A program made the position numbers and the translations under genes. Shown one piece after another: positions 1-8,410 of a DNA stretch of 64,000 nt. The DNA is from Lujinxingia sediminis (GTDB lineage: Bacteria; Myxococcota_A; Bradymonadia; Bradymonadales; Bradymonadaceae): contig NZ_SADD01000001.1 of NCBI RefSeq assembly GCF_004005565.1, positions 1,302,001 through 1,366,000 of the forward strand, written 5' to 3'. Positions within the stretch are counted from its first letter, which is position 1. Every line of letters begins with the position of its first letter. Under the pieces are notes generated by a model, which was given only the letters and a program-made list of their open reading frames with translations, made no database searches and was not told the DNA's origin.

Positions 1-1774
1 CGCCGATATCCTGCGCCAGGACATCGACGTCATCGGCTACAAAAAACCCTTTACCATCCTCGACCAGGGCGACCAGCTCGCCGTGGTCAAAGACGCGATG
101 GCCGAGCTTCAGCTCGATCCGAAAATGGTCGACCCGCGCAACGTGCTGGCGCTGATCAGCCGGGCGAAGATGGCGTTTAGCGATCCGGAAGAGGTCGAAG
201 AGCTGCGCACCAACCCGCTTTTGCCCTTCGCGCAGCGCATCTTCCACCGCTACCAGAGCGCGCTCCGGGGCTTAAACGCGGTGGACTTCGATGACCTGAT
301 CTGTCTGCCGGTCCGTGTCTTTCAGGCCAGCGAGGAGACGCGGCTAAAATGGTCGCAACGTTTTCATTTCGTGATGGTCGACGAGTACCAGGACACCAAC
401 CACACCCAGCTCCTCTTTCTCGATGAGCTTGTGCGCGACCACCAGAACATCGTGGTGGTGGGCGACGACGACCAGTCCATCTACGGGTTTCGCGGGGCGG
501 TCGCCGAGAACATTCTGGAGTTCGAGTACCAGTTCAATAAGTGCCGGGTCATCAAGCTTGAGCAGAACTACCGCTCCACCAACACCATCCTCAAGGCGGC
601 CAACGAGCTCATCGCCAACAACTCCGTGCGCAAAGAGAAGGCGCTGTGGAGCGCCAACGGCGACGGAGAGCCCATTCTCTATGTGGAATGTGCCCATGAG
701 CGGGAGGAAGCCGAGTTTGTGGCCGCCGAGATTGAGCGCGTCAAACTCAACCTGGGCCTTGAGTACGACGACTTTGCCATCCTCTACCGCGTCAATCCCC
801 AGGCTCGCCTCTTTGAAGAAGCCCTGCGAGGCTTTCGCATTCCCTACACGCTGGTGGGAGGCACGGAGTTCTTTGACCGCAAGGAGGTCAAAGACTTTCT
901 GGGCTACCTGAAGGCGGCGCTCAACCCCAACGACGAGATCAACGTGCGGCGCATCGTCAACGTACCGCCGCGGGGCATCGGCCCCACCCTGCTGGAGCGT
1001 ATCAGCGACCTGGCCCACGAGCGCGAGTGGGGCTTTGCCCGGGCGCTCGAAGAGGTCGCCGGCGATCCGGATCTGGTGCATGGCATCGGCCCGAGCAGCG
1101 CCTCGCATTTGAGCGAGCTTGTGCAGATGCTCAAAACCTACCGCGCCCGCTTCCGCGAGGCCGAAAAAGAAGGCACCTCGCTCACCGAGGTCGGCCGCGC
1201 CTTTCTCAAACGCACCAAACTCATCGAGCATGTGCGCAACATCGAGAAAAACCCCAAGATCGCTCGCCGCCGCGTCGACAACCTCGAAGACCTCCTGGGC
1301 TCCATCGCCACCTTCGAGGAGCGCGAAGGGGGCACCCTGGAAGGGTATCTCAACCGCATCTCGCTGGACCGCACCTACGACAACGGGGAGGAGGAGAAGG
1401 CGCGCGGGGTCAAGATGATGACCCTTCACTCCTCCAAAGGTCTGGAGTTCAAGGTCGTCTTTTTTGTGGGGCTGGAAGAGGGCTACATGCCCCACGAGCG
1501 CAGCAAAACCAGCGAGGATGGCATCGCCGAGGAGCGCCGTCTGGCCTACGTCGGACTCACCCGCGCCAAAGAGGTGCTCTACCTGACCTCGGCGTATGAA
1601 CGCACCCGCTTCGGCCAGAAAGAAGAGCGCGAGCCCAGCCGCTTCCTCGATGAGATTCCGCTCAAGCTGCTCAAGACCCTCAGTGCGTCCGGGGCGAGCT
1701 CGTTGAGTGAGAAGCGTGAAGACCAGAACATGCGTTATCTGGCGGCGTTGCGCTCGGCGATCTTTGACGACTGA
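1..1774 (+). CDS. UvrD/Rep/PcrA-family ATP-dependent DNA helicase, 5' end cut off by the window
   Basis: Superfamily 1A 3'-5' DNA helicase. The frame is open from the left edge, so the N-terminal Walker A motif lies outside the window. Visible helicase motifs in order are DEYQDTN (motif II, bases 380-400), GDDDQSIYGFRGA (motif III, from base 461), QNYRST (motif IV), TLHSSKGLEF (motif V, near 1425) and EERRLAYVGLTRA (motif VI, near 1530). The C-terminal EPSRFL element is typical of Rep/UvrD proteins. Family members unwind DNA in repair and in restart of blocked replication. Whether this is Rep, PcrA or UvrD cannot be decided without the N-terminus and a phylogeny. The gene ends in TGA, and a GC-rich hairpin lies about 45 bases downstream. 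Confidence 0.95.
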   Translation, partial: ADILRQDIDVIGYKKPFTILDQGDQLAVVKDAMAELQLDPKMVDPRNVLALISRAKMAFSDPEEVEELRTNPLLPFAQRIFHRYQSALRGLNAVDFDDLICLPVRVFQASEETRLKWSQRFHFVMVDEYQDTNHTQLLFLDELVRDHQNIVVVGDDDQSIYGFRGAVAENILEFEYQFNKCRVIKLEQNYRSTNTILKAANELIANNSVRKEKALWSANGDGEPILYVECAHEREEAEFVAAEIERVKLNLGLEYDDFAILYRVNPQARLFEEALRGFRIPYTLVGGTEFFDRKEVKDFLGYLKAALNPNDEINVRRIVNVPPRGIGPTLLERISDLAHEREWGFARALEEVAGDPDLVHGIGPSSASHLSELVQMLKTYRARFREAEKEGTSLTEVGRAFLKRTKLIEHVRNIEKNPKIARRRVDNLEDLLGSIATFEEREGGTLEGYLNRISLDRTYDNGEEEKARGVKMMTLHSSKGLEFKVVFFVGLEEGYMPHERSKTSEDGIAEERRLAYVGLTRAKEVLYLTSAYERTRFGQKEEREPSRFLDEIPLKLLKTLSASGASSLSEKREDQNMRYLAALRSAIFDD

Positions 1775-1817
1775 CCGACGCCTGGCCTGAGAAATCACAC
1801 CTGCGCCCTTTTAGCCG

Positions 1818-1860
1818 GCGCGGCCATCCGCTAGTCTTTCGGCCGCGCTGGCGTTGCCAG
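1818..1860 (+). terminator. Two adjacent GC-rich hairpins after the helicase gene
   Basis: An 8-bp stem (GCGCGGCC at 1818-1825 pairing with GGCCGCGC at 1841-1848) is followed at once by CTGGC-GTT-GCCAG (1848-1860). There is no T-tract, so this may be a transcript-end or mRNA-stabilising structure rather than an intrinsic terminator. Confidence 0.35.
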
Positions 1861-1946
1861 CGCCCCGCAGAATCTGAGCCCGAACCTGCTCATCGTTGAT
1901 ACGCTGATTTATCGTCGGGTCTGAATCCCGACTCATGAGGTACACC

Positions 1947-2594
1947 ATGTCTCGGCGCCTTTCTCCCCCTACCCTTCTCCTCATGCTGGCTCTCGCGTTT
2001 CCGGCGTGTCAGGACTCGCAGACGCGCCCCGACCAGGCCACCGCCAATGCGCCGGCCAGCGAAGAGCCCGGCCAGGCCGCCCTGGAGAAGTCCGAGCCAC
2101 GCAACGTGCACGCCGAGCTCCGCGCGCTTTTTGGAGGCTACGAGTACGTCCCCACCCTTGAAGACCTTCACCGGGTAGGCCCGGCTGAGGAGGTGGTGCC
2201 GGTGCTCATCGCGCTTTACCGCTCCGAGAAGGTCAGCCCGCATCAGCAGCACCACGCGCTGCGCGCGCTGCACTTCTACCCGGAGCACCCGGAGGTGGCG
2301 CGCACCTATGAGGCGGTCATCCGGGGCCCGGAGAGCACCGACCAGGCGCGCCGCGTGGCGGTACGGGCCTACGGAAGCGCCTTTGGCGACGAGGGCCTGG
2401 AGCTGCTCGGGTTTGCTCTGACGCACCCCGACTACCACACCCGCGCCTCGGCCATCGCCGCGCTGGAGCTCACCGGCAGTGAGCGCTCGCTGGAGCTGCT
2501 TCAGGCCCACCTGAGTGAAGAGCCCGAGACTGATTTGCAGGCTGAGATCAAGCGTATCCTCGACACCGCCGGCACGAGCGAGGCCCCCCGATGA
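1947..2594 (+). CDS. Small lipoprotein with HEAT-repeat-like helices
   Basis: A predicted 215-residue lipoprotein of unknown function. The N-terminus has basic residues, a hydrophobic stretch and the lipobox FPAC, with the acylated cysteine at residue 21. An acidic linker follows, then an alpha-helical region (from about residue 55) with alternating helix pairs. It includes YPEHPEVARTYEAVIRG and ASAIAALELTGSERSLELL, which resemble HEAT/armadillo-type repeats. An in-frame ATG lies 12 bases upstream, but the start at 1947 has GAGG six bases ahead and is preferred. The stop overlaps the next start as ATGA, so the two lipoproteins are probably translationally coupled. The HEAT assignment is by appearance only. 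Confidence 0.75.
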   Translation: MSRRLSPPTLLLMLALAFPACQDSQTRPDQATANAPASEEPGQAALEKSEPRNVHAELRALFGGYEYVPTLEDLHRVGPAEEVVPVLIALYRSEKVSPHQQHHALRALHFYPEHPEVARTYEAVIRGPESTDQARRVAVRAYGSAFGDEGLELLGFALTHPDYHTRASAIAALELTGSERSLELLQAHLSEEPETDLQAEIKRILDTAGTSEAPR

Positions 2595-4201
2595 ATCGCG
2601 CCTACCTCCCCAGACTCATCGCGCTACTTGCCCTGACCTCGGCCGCCTCACTGAGCGCCTGCGTGCCTCAGGAGCCCGCCGAGGAGCAGCCGCTGATCAT
2701 CATCGATGACGATCCCGACCCCACCGAAACCGACACCGGTGATGACGACGCCTCCGGCCGACCCGACACCGGAGAAGAGCCGGCCATGGTCTGCACCAAC
2801 ACCTGCGCCAGCGCCCGCGACGGTGAATGCGACGACGGCGGCACCGGCGCCCTCTTTGATGGCTGCGCCTACGGCACCGACTGCGCCGACTGCGGCTCGC
2901 GACCGGCCATCAACGAGCCGGACCCCGAACCGGAGCCCGAGCCCGAGCCTGTGTGCTCTGACAGCTGTCAGTACGCCAACGACGGCGAATGCGACGACGG
3001 CGGCCCCGGCGCCGCATACGACGTCTGCACCTATGGCACCGACTGCAGTGACTGCGGCTCGCGCGACGGCCGCCGCAACTGCAACTCCAACGCCGAGTGC
3101 ACCGAAGGACGGGTCTGCAATGCGACCGGCCAGTGCGTAAGCAGCCAGGGGGCCTCGTCGATCGAGTTTCTGACGCTGACCGACTTCCAGGCCAGCTCCC
3201 AGGATGTGTGGGACTCCTCCTTCGATGTAGGAGGCGACGTACGCTCGGTCTCGCTGATTGTCGAGATGATGGACCCTGCCGCCTCGGCCTATATCTGGAA
3301 GGTGGCCACCCCGCAGAACACCCTGCTCTACGACATTGAGCGCTCCGACGAGTCCTTGATGCACGTCTACCCCGTCACCAGCGGCGGCCAGATGGGCATC
3401 CTGCTGCCGAACTCCCCGCAGTACTCGCTGAGCCCGGGAACCTATACGGTCCGCCTGGTCTCCGAGAACGCCTCCCGGGTGAAGGTTCACGCGTTGATCA
3501 AGCGCGGCCCGGTCAGCCCCCAGGGCGGCAGTCTGCCGGTGACCTTCTGGTTTACCGAGCAGGACTACATGGATGCGGCCCAGGCCCAGCGAAGCGCCGA
3601 GTTCCAGCAAGGCCTGGAGGTCTTTCGTCAGATCTACGCCGACATCGGCATCGCGCTGGGCCCGGTGCGCTACCGCGATGTCGAAGGCACCCTGGGGCGC
3701 CAACTCGCCGTCCCCCAGGATGAAGTCGTGCTTTGCCAGGGCATCCGTCAGGTGGCCACCGAGGCCAACCTCTCGGGCATCAACCTCTTTATGATCGATG
3801 ACGCCCCGGACATGGGGATTCTCGGAATCTCCTGCGGCCTCCCCGGTGCCCCCACTCGCCCGGGCATCACGCGCGCCGGCGCTGCCATCGCGCTCGCCTA
3901 CCTGAATTACTCCCCCCAGATCTTTGGAGAGACCGTGGCCCATGAGGCCGGCCATTACCTGGGGCTCTTCCACACCACCGAACGTGATGGCTCGTCGCAT
4001 GATCCTCTCGATGACACGCCCCAATGCCCGTCCAGCCGTGATCTCGACGGCGATGAGCTCGTCAGTCCGGAGGAGTGTCGAAACAACGGCGCGGACAACA
4101 CCATGTTCTGGACCTCCTTCAGCCAGGGAGGTCTCCAGACCACGCTGACCCCCCATCAACGTTTTGTGATGATGAACAACGCGCTCATCGACACCTACTA
4201 A
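2591..4201 (+). CDS. Secreted metzincin-like zinc metalloprotease lipoprotein with Cys-rich repeats
   Basis: A 536-residue exported protein with lipobox LSAC (Cys24). After an acidic Asp/Thr-rich linker come two Cys-rich repeats (about residues 71-102 and 118-149), each with GECDDGG and YGTDCxDCGSR. A beta-rich middle domain follows. The C-terminal part carries HEAGHYLGLFH at residues 451-461, which fits the metzincin zinc signature HExxHxxGxxH. A methionine near residue 505 (NTMFW) could be the Met-turn. Metzincins are zinc endopeptidases, so this one likely cuts proteins outside the cell. It overlaps the preceding lipoprotein gene by four bases, suggesting joint expression. The exact subfamily (for example pappalysin-like) is not certain. 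Confidence 0.85.
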   Translation: MNRAYLPRLIALLALTSAASLSACVPQEPAEEQPLIIIDDDPDPTETDTGDDDASGRPDTGEEPAMVCTNTCASARDGECDDGGTGALFDGCAYGTDCADCGSRPAINEPDPEPEPEPEPVCSDSCQYANDGECDDGGPGAAYDVCTYGTDCSDCGSRDGRRNCNSNAECTEGRVCNATGQCVSSQGASSIEFLTLTDFQASSQDVWDSSFDVGGDVRSVSLIVEMMDPAASAYIWKVATPQNTLLYDIERSDESLMHVYPVTSGGQMGILLPNSPQYSLSPGTYTVRLVSENASRVKVHALIKRGPVSPQGGSLPVTFWFTEQDYMDAAQAQRSAEFQQGLEVFRQIYADIGIALGPVRYRDVEGTLGRQLAVPQDEVVLCQGIRQVATEANLSGINLFMIDDAPDMGILGISCGLPGAPTRPGITRAGAAIALAYLNYSPQIFGETVAHEAGHYLGLFHTTERDGSSHDPLDDTPQCPSSRDLDGDELVSPEECRNNGADNTMFWTSFSQGGLQTTLTPHQRFVMMNNALIDTY

Positions 4202-4243
4202 ACGCAATCGGGCGCTCCCACACAGGGAGCGCCCGATTGCGTT
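4201..4243 (+). terminator. Perfect 19-bp stem-loop after the metalloprotease gene
   Basis: A perfect 19-bp inverted repeat (4201-4219 with 4225-4243) encloses a 5-base loop. It begins on the last base of the stop codon. No T-tract follows, so termination may be Rho-assisted, or the hairpin may stabilise the mRNA end. Confidence 0.6.
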
Positions 4244-4420
4244 GTGAGCTTTGCTTGACAAGAAGCGCGCTGGCCCCGAGAGTTCCTCGCCACCCGAGCT
4301 TCCCGGCTCAGGACCTGAGCCGCGGGGCCGGAAGTGATTCTGATTCCACCGTAAACCGGCGCGCTGGCCGGGGGGCAACCTCAGTGCGTCCCCTCCCCCC
4401 TACCCTTCCCCGGATCGTGC

Positions 4421-5191
4421 ATGTACGACGCAACTCTCCCTCCCCTCAAACAATTTGCCTTTCTGCCCGACTTTCCCGACCACCTGGCGGAACTTGAGGA
4501 CCTGGCCGAGCCCGAAGATTGGGAGTACCGCTTCACCGACAGCGATTTCCCGCGTCCCATCCTCTACTCCTACATCATTCACACCTTCAATCGTATTGAG
4601 GAGGAAGGCAAAGTCATCACCACCGATGACGGCACCGGCGCATGCTTTGATACCGGCCTTGTGACCGAGCATCAGGAGCCCATCTACGCGATCTTCGGCG
4701 ACAACAAGATCCCGGATCGGCAGCCCTGGTACTTTCAGGGATTTGTGCGCAAGGGAGATACGCGCATGAACCGCTTCCCCACACTGCCCGATATCGCCAG
4801 CTATTTCGAAGACCCGACCGAGGTGGTCTTCGACCCGCGCATGGAAGTGCGCAAGAATATTGAACATATCATCGCCGAGAACCGCGAGCGCCTCCCCGAA
4901 GAGTTCGATGGCATGGGTGACTTCCAGCTTCAGACGCTGCTCACCGGTGGCTTTGAGAACGCGCTGGCGCGTGTGCGACGCAACTACCGCATCGCCGTGC
5001 CGCAGTTTCACCGCGGGCGCATTCAGCTCCTCTTGCCCCTCTGCCTGCGACAGCCCTCGGAGGCGGACCTGGCCGCGGTGGTGGAGCGTCGCGAAGGCTA
5101 CTACCGCGTGGCCACCTGCCTGACCCTCGATCAGGCCTACTCCAACGCCCGGCTCATCGGGCGGCTGGATGATAACTGGCTGCGTAACTGA
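4421..5191 (+). CDS. DUF3825 domain protein, free-standing
   Basis: A 256-residue soluble protein without signal peptide or membrane segment. It looks like the DUF3825 family: an N-terminal LAEPEDWEY element, the YIIHTFNRIEEEGKV helix, then FDTGLVTEHQEPIYAIF and a tryptophan motif WYFQGF. The function of this domain is unknown; elsewhere it can be fused to other domains, but here it makes up the whole protein. The start is the first ATG of the frame and has no clear Shine-Dalgarno sequence. It is a single-gene unit: a perfect hairpin precedes it and a T-tailed terminator follows, with a convergent small gene beyond. Confidence 0.75.
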   Translation: MYDATLPPLKQFAFLPDFPDHLAELEDLAEPEDWEYRFTDSDFPRPILYSYIIHTFNRIEEEGKVITTDDGTGACFDTGLVTEHQEPIYAIFGDNKIPDRQPWYFQGFVRKGDTRMNRFPTLPDIASYFEDPTEVVFDPRMEVRKNIEHIIAENRERLPEEFDGMGDFQLQTLLTGGFENALARVRRNYRIAVPQFHRGRIQLLLPLCLRQPSEADLAAVVERREGYYRVATCLTLDQAYSNARLIGRLDDNWLRN

Positions 5192-5220
5192 ACCACCGAA
5201 CACGCACCACCGAGAACTCA

Positions 5221-5257
5221 AAAGCCGCCTCCTTCGCTCAGAAGGGGCGGCTTTTTT
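5221..5257. terminator. Bidirectional terminator between converging genes
   Basis: A stem AAAGCCGCC pairs with GGCGGCTTT around CCTTC/GAAGG, followed by a T6 run. The A-rich left flank gives a T-run on the other strand, so it can serve both the DUF3825 gene and the minus-strand Pmp3-like gene. Confidence 0.85.
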
Positions 5258-5269
5258 GTGTGGACCGCG

Positions 5270-5434
5270 TCAGGTGTCGGCTTTGGCGATGACCCAGATC
5301 GCGTGAATGATGCCCGGGATATAGCCCAGCAGCGTCAGCAGGATGTTGATCCAGAACGCGCCTCCCAGCCCGACCGTCAAAAAGACGCCCAGCGGGGGAA
5401 GCAAAACCGCAAAGATGACCCGAAGTACCGACAT
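5270..5434 (-). CDS. Pmp3/YqaE (UPF0057) family small membrane protein
   Basis: A 54-residue hydrophobic protein beginning MSVLRVIFAVLLPPLGVFL and ending IHAIWVIAKADT. It has two predicted membrane helices and the family hallmarks LLPPLGV, WINILLTLLGYIPGIIHA. Length and motifs fit the Pmp3/YqaE proteolipid family, which sits in the plasma membrane and affects membrane potential and salt or cold tolerance in yeast and plants; the bacterial role is poorly defined. The start is supported by GGGAGG six bases upstream. It is transcribed toward the shared terminator at 5221-5257. It is short enough to be overlooked by length cut-offs. Confidence 0.93.
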   Translation of the reverse strand: MSVLRVIFAVLLPPLGVFLTVGLGGAFWINILLTLLGYIPGIIHAIWVIAKADT

Positions 5435-5558
5435 CGCGAACCTCCCGGACTCCGGACGCCCCTACCGGAGCCGTCAAAGACGTAAGTGACCGTGCTCAGG
5501 GGGGAAGCTAACCACCATCACACGCGCACATACTCGGGACGCTCGCCAGACTCCTCGC

Positions 5559-8336
5559 TCAGCCCGCCTTCTTGCCGATCCCTTTAAAAAGCTCACGCAG
5601 GTAGCGGCCGGTCACGCTCTTCTCGACCCCGGCGACCTCCCGGGGGCTGCCACTGGCGACGAGCTCCCCGCCGCGAGGGCCGGCTTCCGGGCCTAAGTCG
5701 ACGACATGGTCGCAGCGGGCGATGAAGTCGATGTTATGCTCCACCGCAATCACGGTGTGGCCGAGCTCCACGAGCTTGCGAAGCGCCACCAGCAGCACCG
5801 CCACATCTTTGAGGTGCAGACCCACGGTAGGCTCATCGAAGATAAAGAGTACCGGGTCGGTCTCTCCACGCTTTCGACCATCGGCGATGTAGGTCGCGAG
5901 CTTCAGGCGCTGGGCCTCCCCGCCGGAGTAGGTGGCCGTGGTCTGGCCCAGGCGAAGATACCCCAGCCCGACCTCCAGAAGCGGCCTGAGCTTGCGCTGA
6001 AGCGCGGCGTGGCCCTCGAAGAAGTCGACCGCTTCGAGCACGGTCATCTCAAAGATCTGGTCGATGGTTTTGCCCCGGTAACGCACACCGAGAACTTTGG
6101 GGCCAAAACGTTTGCCGCCGCAGTCATCACAGGGCACATCCACATCGGCCATAAAATGCATCTCGACGGTGACCGTGCCGGTCCCCTCGCAGATCTCGCA
6201 CCGGCCGCCCGAGGTGTTGAAGGAAAAATCGCCCATGGTCAGCCCCAGACGACGCGCGTCGTGGGTGCCGCTGAAGATTTTGCGGATGTCGTCGTAGGCC
6301 TTGGTGTAACTCATGGCGTTGGAGCGCGAGGAGCGGCCGATGGCCGACTGATCCATCATCTCCACATCGGCGAAGCGCTCCAGCCCCTCCAGGGCGTCGA
6401 AGTGGCCGGCTTCTACCCCGCCTTGCCCTCGCAGCCGCCGCCAGCCGTTAAAGAGCACGTCTTCCATCAGGGTGCTCTTGCCGGAGCCGCTCACGCCTGT
6501 GATGGCCGTGATGCGTTCGTGGGGGATATCGACGGTGAGGTCTTTGAGGTTGTGATGGCGTGCACCGACAATGCGCACAAAGCCGGGGATGTCAGCGGTG
6601 GTCTGCGGCACCATGGCTTCACAGGTCGAGAAGTCCACGCGCTCATCGAGATCAAAGCCGGAGAGCGGGCCCTCGTAGGTCAGCTCTCCGCCGCCCTCCC
6701 CGCCCACCGGGCCAATTTCGAGCACGTGATCCGCGCCCAGGATGATCTCCGGGTCGTGTTCGACCACGACCACGGTGTTGCCCAGGTCGCGCAGGCCACG
6801 GAGCACCTCCAGCAACTTCTCGGAATCGCGGGCGTGCAACCCGGCCGTGGGCTCATCGAGCACGTAGAGCGTGTCGGTGAGCGCGCGCCCCAGGCTTGAG
6901 GTCAGGTGAATGCGCTGCATCTCCCCGCCGCTCAAGGTGCGCGACTGCCGGCCGAGCTCCAGGTAGCCCAGCCCCACCTCATGCAAATAAAGCAGGCGGT
7001 GGGTGATCTCGGCCAGCAAAGGCTCAATGCGTGCGCGTACATGGGGAGCGAGCTCCATCACATCAAAGAAGGCCAGCGCCTGCTCAATGCGCATCTCCCA
7101 AAAATCGCTGATGAGGCGACCGGCAAAGCGCACGTTGCGCGCGTCGGGGTGAAGGCGCGTGCCCTCGCAGTCCTCACAGGTGTCGTAGCCGCGGTATCTC
7201 GCGAGCATGATGCGCACGTCGGTGCGGTGCTGCTTCTTCTGCAGAGCTTTGAAGAACTTCGCGATGCCCGGGTAGCCCTTGCCCCCAAAGCGCACAAAGC
7301 GCCGATGCTCCTCGGCCAGATCGCCATAAGGGATATCGATGGGAATGCCCGCGTCGCGGCAGGCTTCCATCATCTTTTTATGCTGGACGCGGTACTTCGG
7401 GGTCTGAAAACAGGCCACCGCTCCATCTTCCAGGGTCACCCGGGGGTTGGGGATGACGCGGGCGTAATCCACGCCCATCGTTTTTCCGAATCCGGTGCAG
7501 GTCGGGCAGGCACCCACCGAGCTGTTGAAGCTAAAGAGCGCCGGCTGGGGCTCGACCATGTCGCGGCCGCAGCTGTTGCAGCGAAACGCCTGGTCAAAGA
7601 CCCGGGGCGCCTCGCGCTTGCGGTGCTCAAAGATCTCCACCCGGCCGCGGCCCAGCCCCATCGCGGCCTCGACGGCCTCAGCGATGCGCATGCGCTCATC
7701 GGCACGCAGCACAAGCCGGTCCACGACCACCGGAAAGGCCTCCATATCGAGCAGGCTCTCTACCCCGCTCTCGGTCACATCGATCGTCTCATGGTCGATG
7801 TAGAGGCGGCGGTAGCCCTGCCCCACGAGGTGTTCGAGCAGGAGCGCCCGCTGGGATGCCTCTTCGGGCGCGACGCTCGCCACCAGAATAAGCCGCGTCC
7901 CCTCCTCCAGCTCGTTGAGCAGACGGTCGACCACTTCGGCCGGGTTGTCCCGGCTGACCTCCACGCCGCAATCCGGGCAGCTGGTCACGCCGACGTGGGT
8001 GTAAATCAGGTGGAGGTGATCATCGATCTCGGTGACGGTTCCCACGGTGGAGCGGGCGTTGCTGACCTCGTTTTTCTGACGCAGCGCGATGGCCGGCGGC
8101 ACATTGCTGATGGCGTCAATGGGCGGCCGCGGCAGCCGCTGCAAGAACTGACGCGCGTAGGTCGAGAGCGACTCGGTGTAGCGGCGTTGCCCCTCGGCGT
8201 AGAGGGTGTCAAAGGCCAGACTACTCTTCCCCGAACCGCTCACCCCGGTGACCACGGTGAGGCAGTTATGCGGGATGGTACAGCTGATGTGCTTGAGGTT
8301 ATGGGTGCGAACACCTTTAAGACGGACGGCGTCCAT
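5559..8336 (-). CDS. uvrA: UvrA-family excinuclease ATPase (UvrA or UvrA-like paralogue)
   Basis: A 925-residue UvrA-type tandem ABC ATPase. The first half has Walker A GVSGSGKSS, signature LSGGEMQRIHL and Walker B LYVLDEPTAGLH. The second half has GVSGSGKST, YSGGEAQRLKL and LFIFDEPTVGLH. Zinc-binding Cys pairs are seen at CNSCG/CPTC and CEICEG/CDDCGG. UvrA recognises bulky DNA lesions with UvrB in nucleotide excision repair. The length matches canonical UvrA, and the region between the first Walker A and the first zinc module, where UvrB binds, is present. Several blocks diverge from typical UvrA, for example DQSAIGRSSRSN where DQSPIGRTPRSN is usual, and YSGGE for LSGGE. It may therefore be a paralogue. 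It lies 74 bases downstream of the lipoprotein gene on the same strand. Confidence 0.9.
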   Translation of the reverse strand: MDAVRLKGVRTHNLKHISCTIPHNCLTVVTGVSGSGKSSLAFDTLYAEGQRRYTESLSTYARQFLQRLPRPPIDAISNVPPAIALRQKNEVSNARSTVGTVTEIDDHLHLIYTHVGVTSCPDCGVEVSRDNPAEVVDRLLNELEEGTRLILVASVAPEEASQRALLLEHLVGQGYRRLYIDHETIDVTESGVESLLDMEAFPVVVDRLVLRADERMRIAEAVEAAMGLGRGRVEIFEHRKREAPRVFDQAFRCNSCGRDMVEPQPALFSFNSSVGACPTCTGFGKTMGVDYARVIPNPRVTLEDGAVACFQTPKYRVQHKKMMEACRDAGIPIDIPYGDLAEEHRRFVRFGGKGYPGIAKFFKALQKKQHRTDVRIMLARYRGYDTCEDCEGTRLHPDARNVRFAGRLISDFWEMRIEQALAFFDVMELAPHVRARIEPLLAEITHRLLYLHEVGLGYLELGRQSRTLSGGEMQRIHLTSSLGRALTDTLYVLDEPTAGLHARDSEKLLEVLRGLRDLGNTVVVVEHDPEIILGADHVLEIGPVGGEGGGELTYEGPLSGFDLDERVDFSTCEAMVPQTTADIPGFVRIVGARHHNLKDLTVDIPHERITAITGVSGSGKSTLMEDVLFNGWRRLRGQGGVEAGHFDALEGLERFADVEMMDQSAIGRSSRSNAMSYTKAYDDIRKIFSGTHDARRLGLTMGDFSFNTSGGRCEICEGTGTVTVEMHFMADVDVPCDDCGGKRFGPKVLGVRYRGKTIDQIFEMTVLEAVDFFEGHAALQRKLRPLLEVGLGYLRLGQTTATYSGGEAQRLKLATYIADGRKRGETDPVLFIFDEPTVGLHLKDVAVLLVALRKLVELGHTVIAVEHNIDFIARCDHVVDLGPEAGPRGGELVASGSPREVAGVEKSVTGRYLRELFKGIGKKAG

Positions 8337-8410
8337 AGACTGCGCTCACGGGTACGGAAGGGGGGGCTAACGAGGCACGTCGGGCATACCGGCGCGCTGC
8401 TACGGGCGAG

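Noticed and set aside
344-1798. 484-residue minus-strand open frame over the helicase gene
   Set aside because: Antisense shadow; the plus-strand helicase motifs are unmistakable.
4255-4283. TTGACA at 4255 as promoter of the DUF3825 gene
   Set aside because: No acceptable -10 element at 16-18 bases.
2648-4378. 576-residue minus-strand open frame over the metalloprotease gene
   Set aside because: Shadow of the real gene in a GC-rich region; composition is valine/glycine/alanine-rich with no motif.
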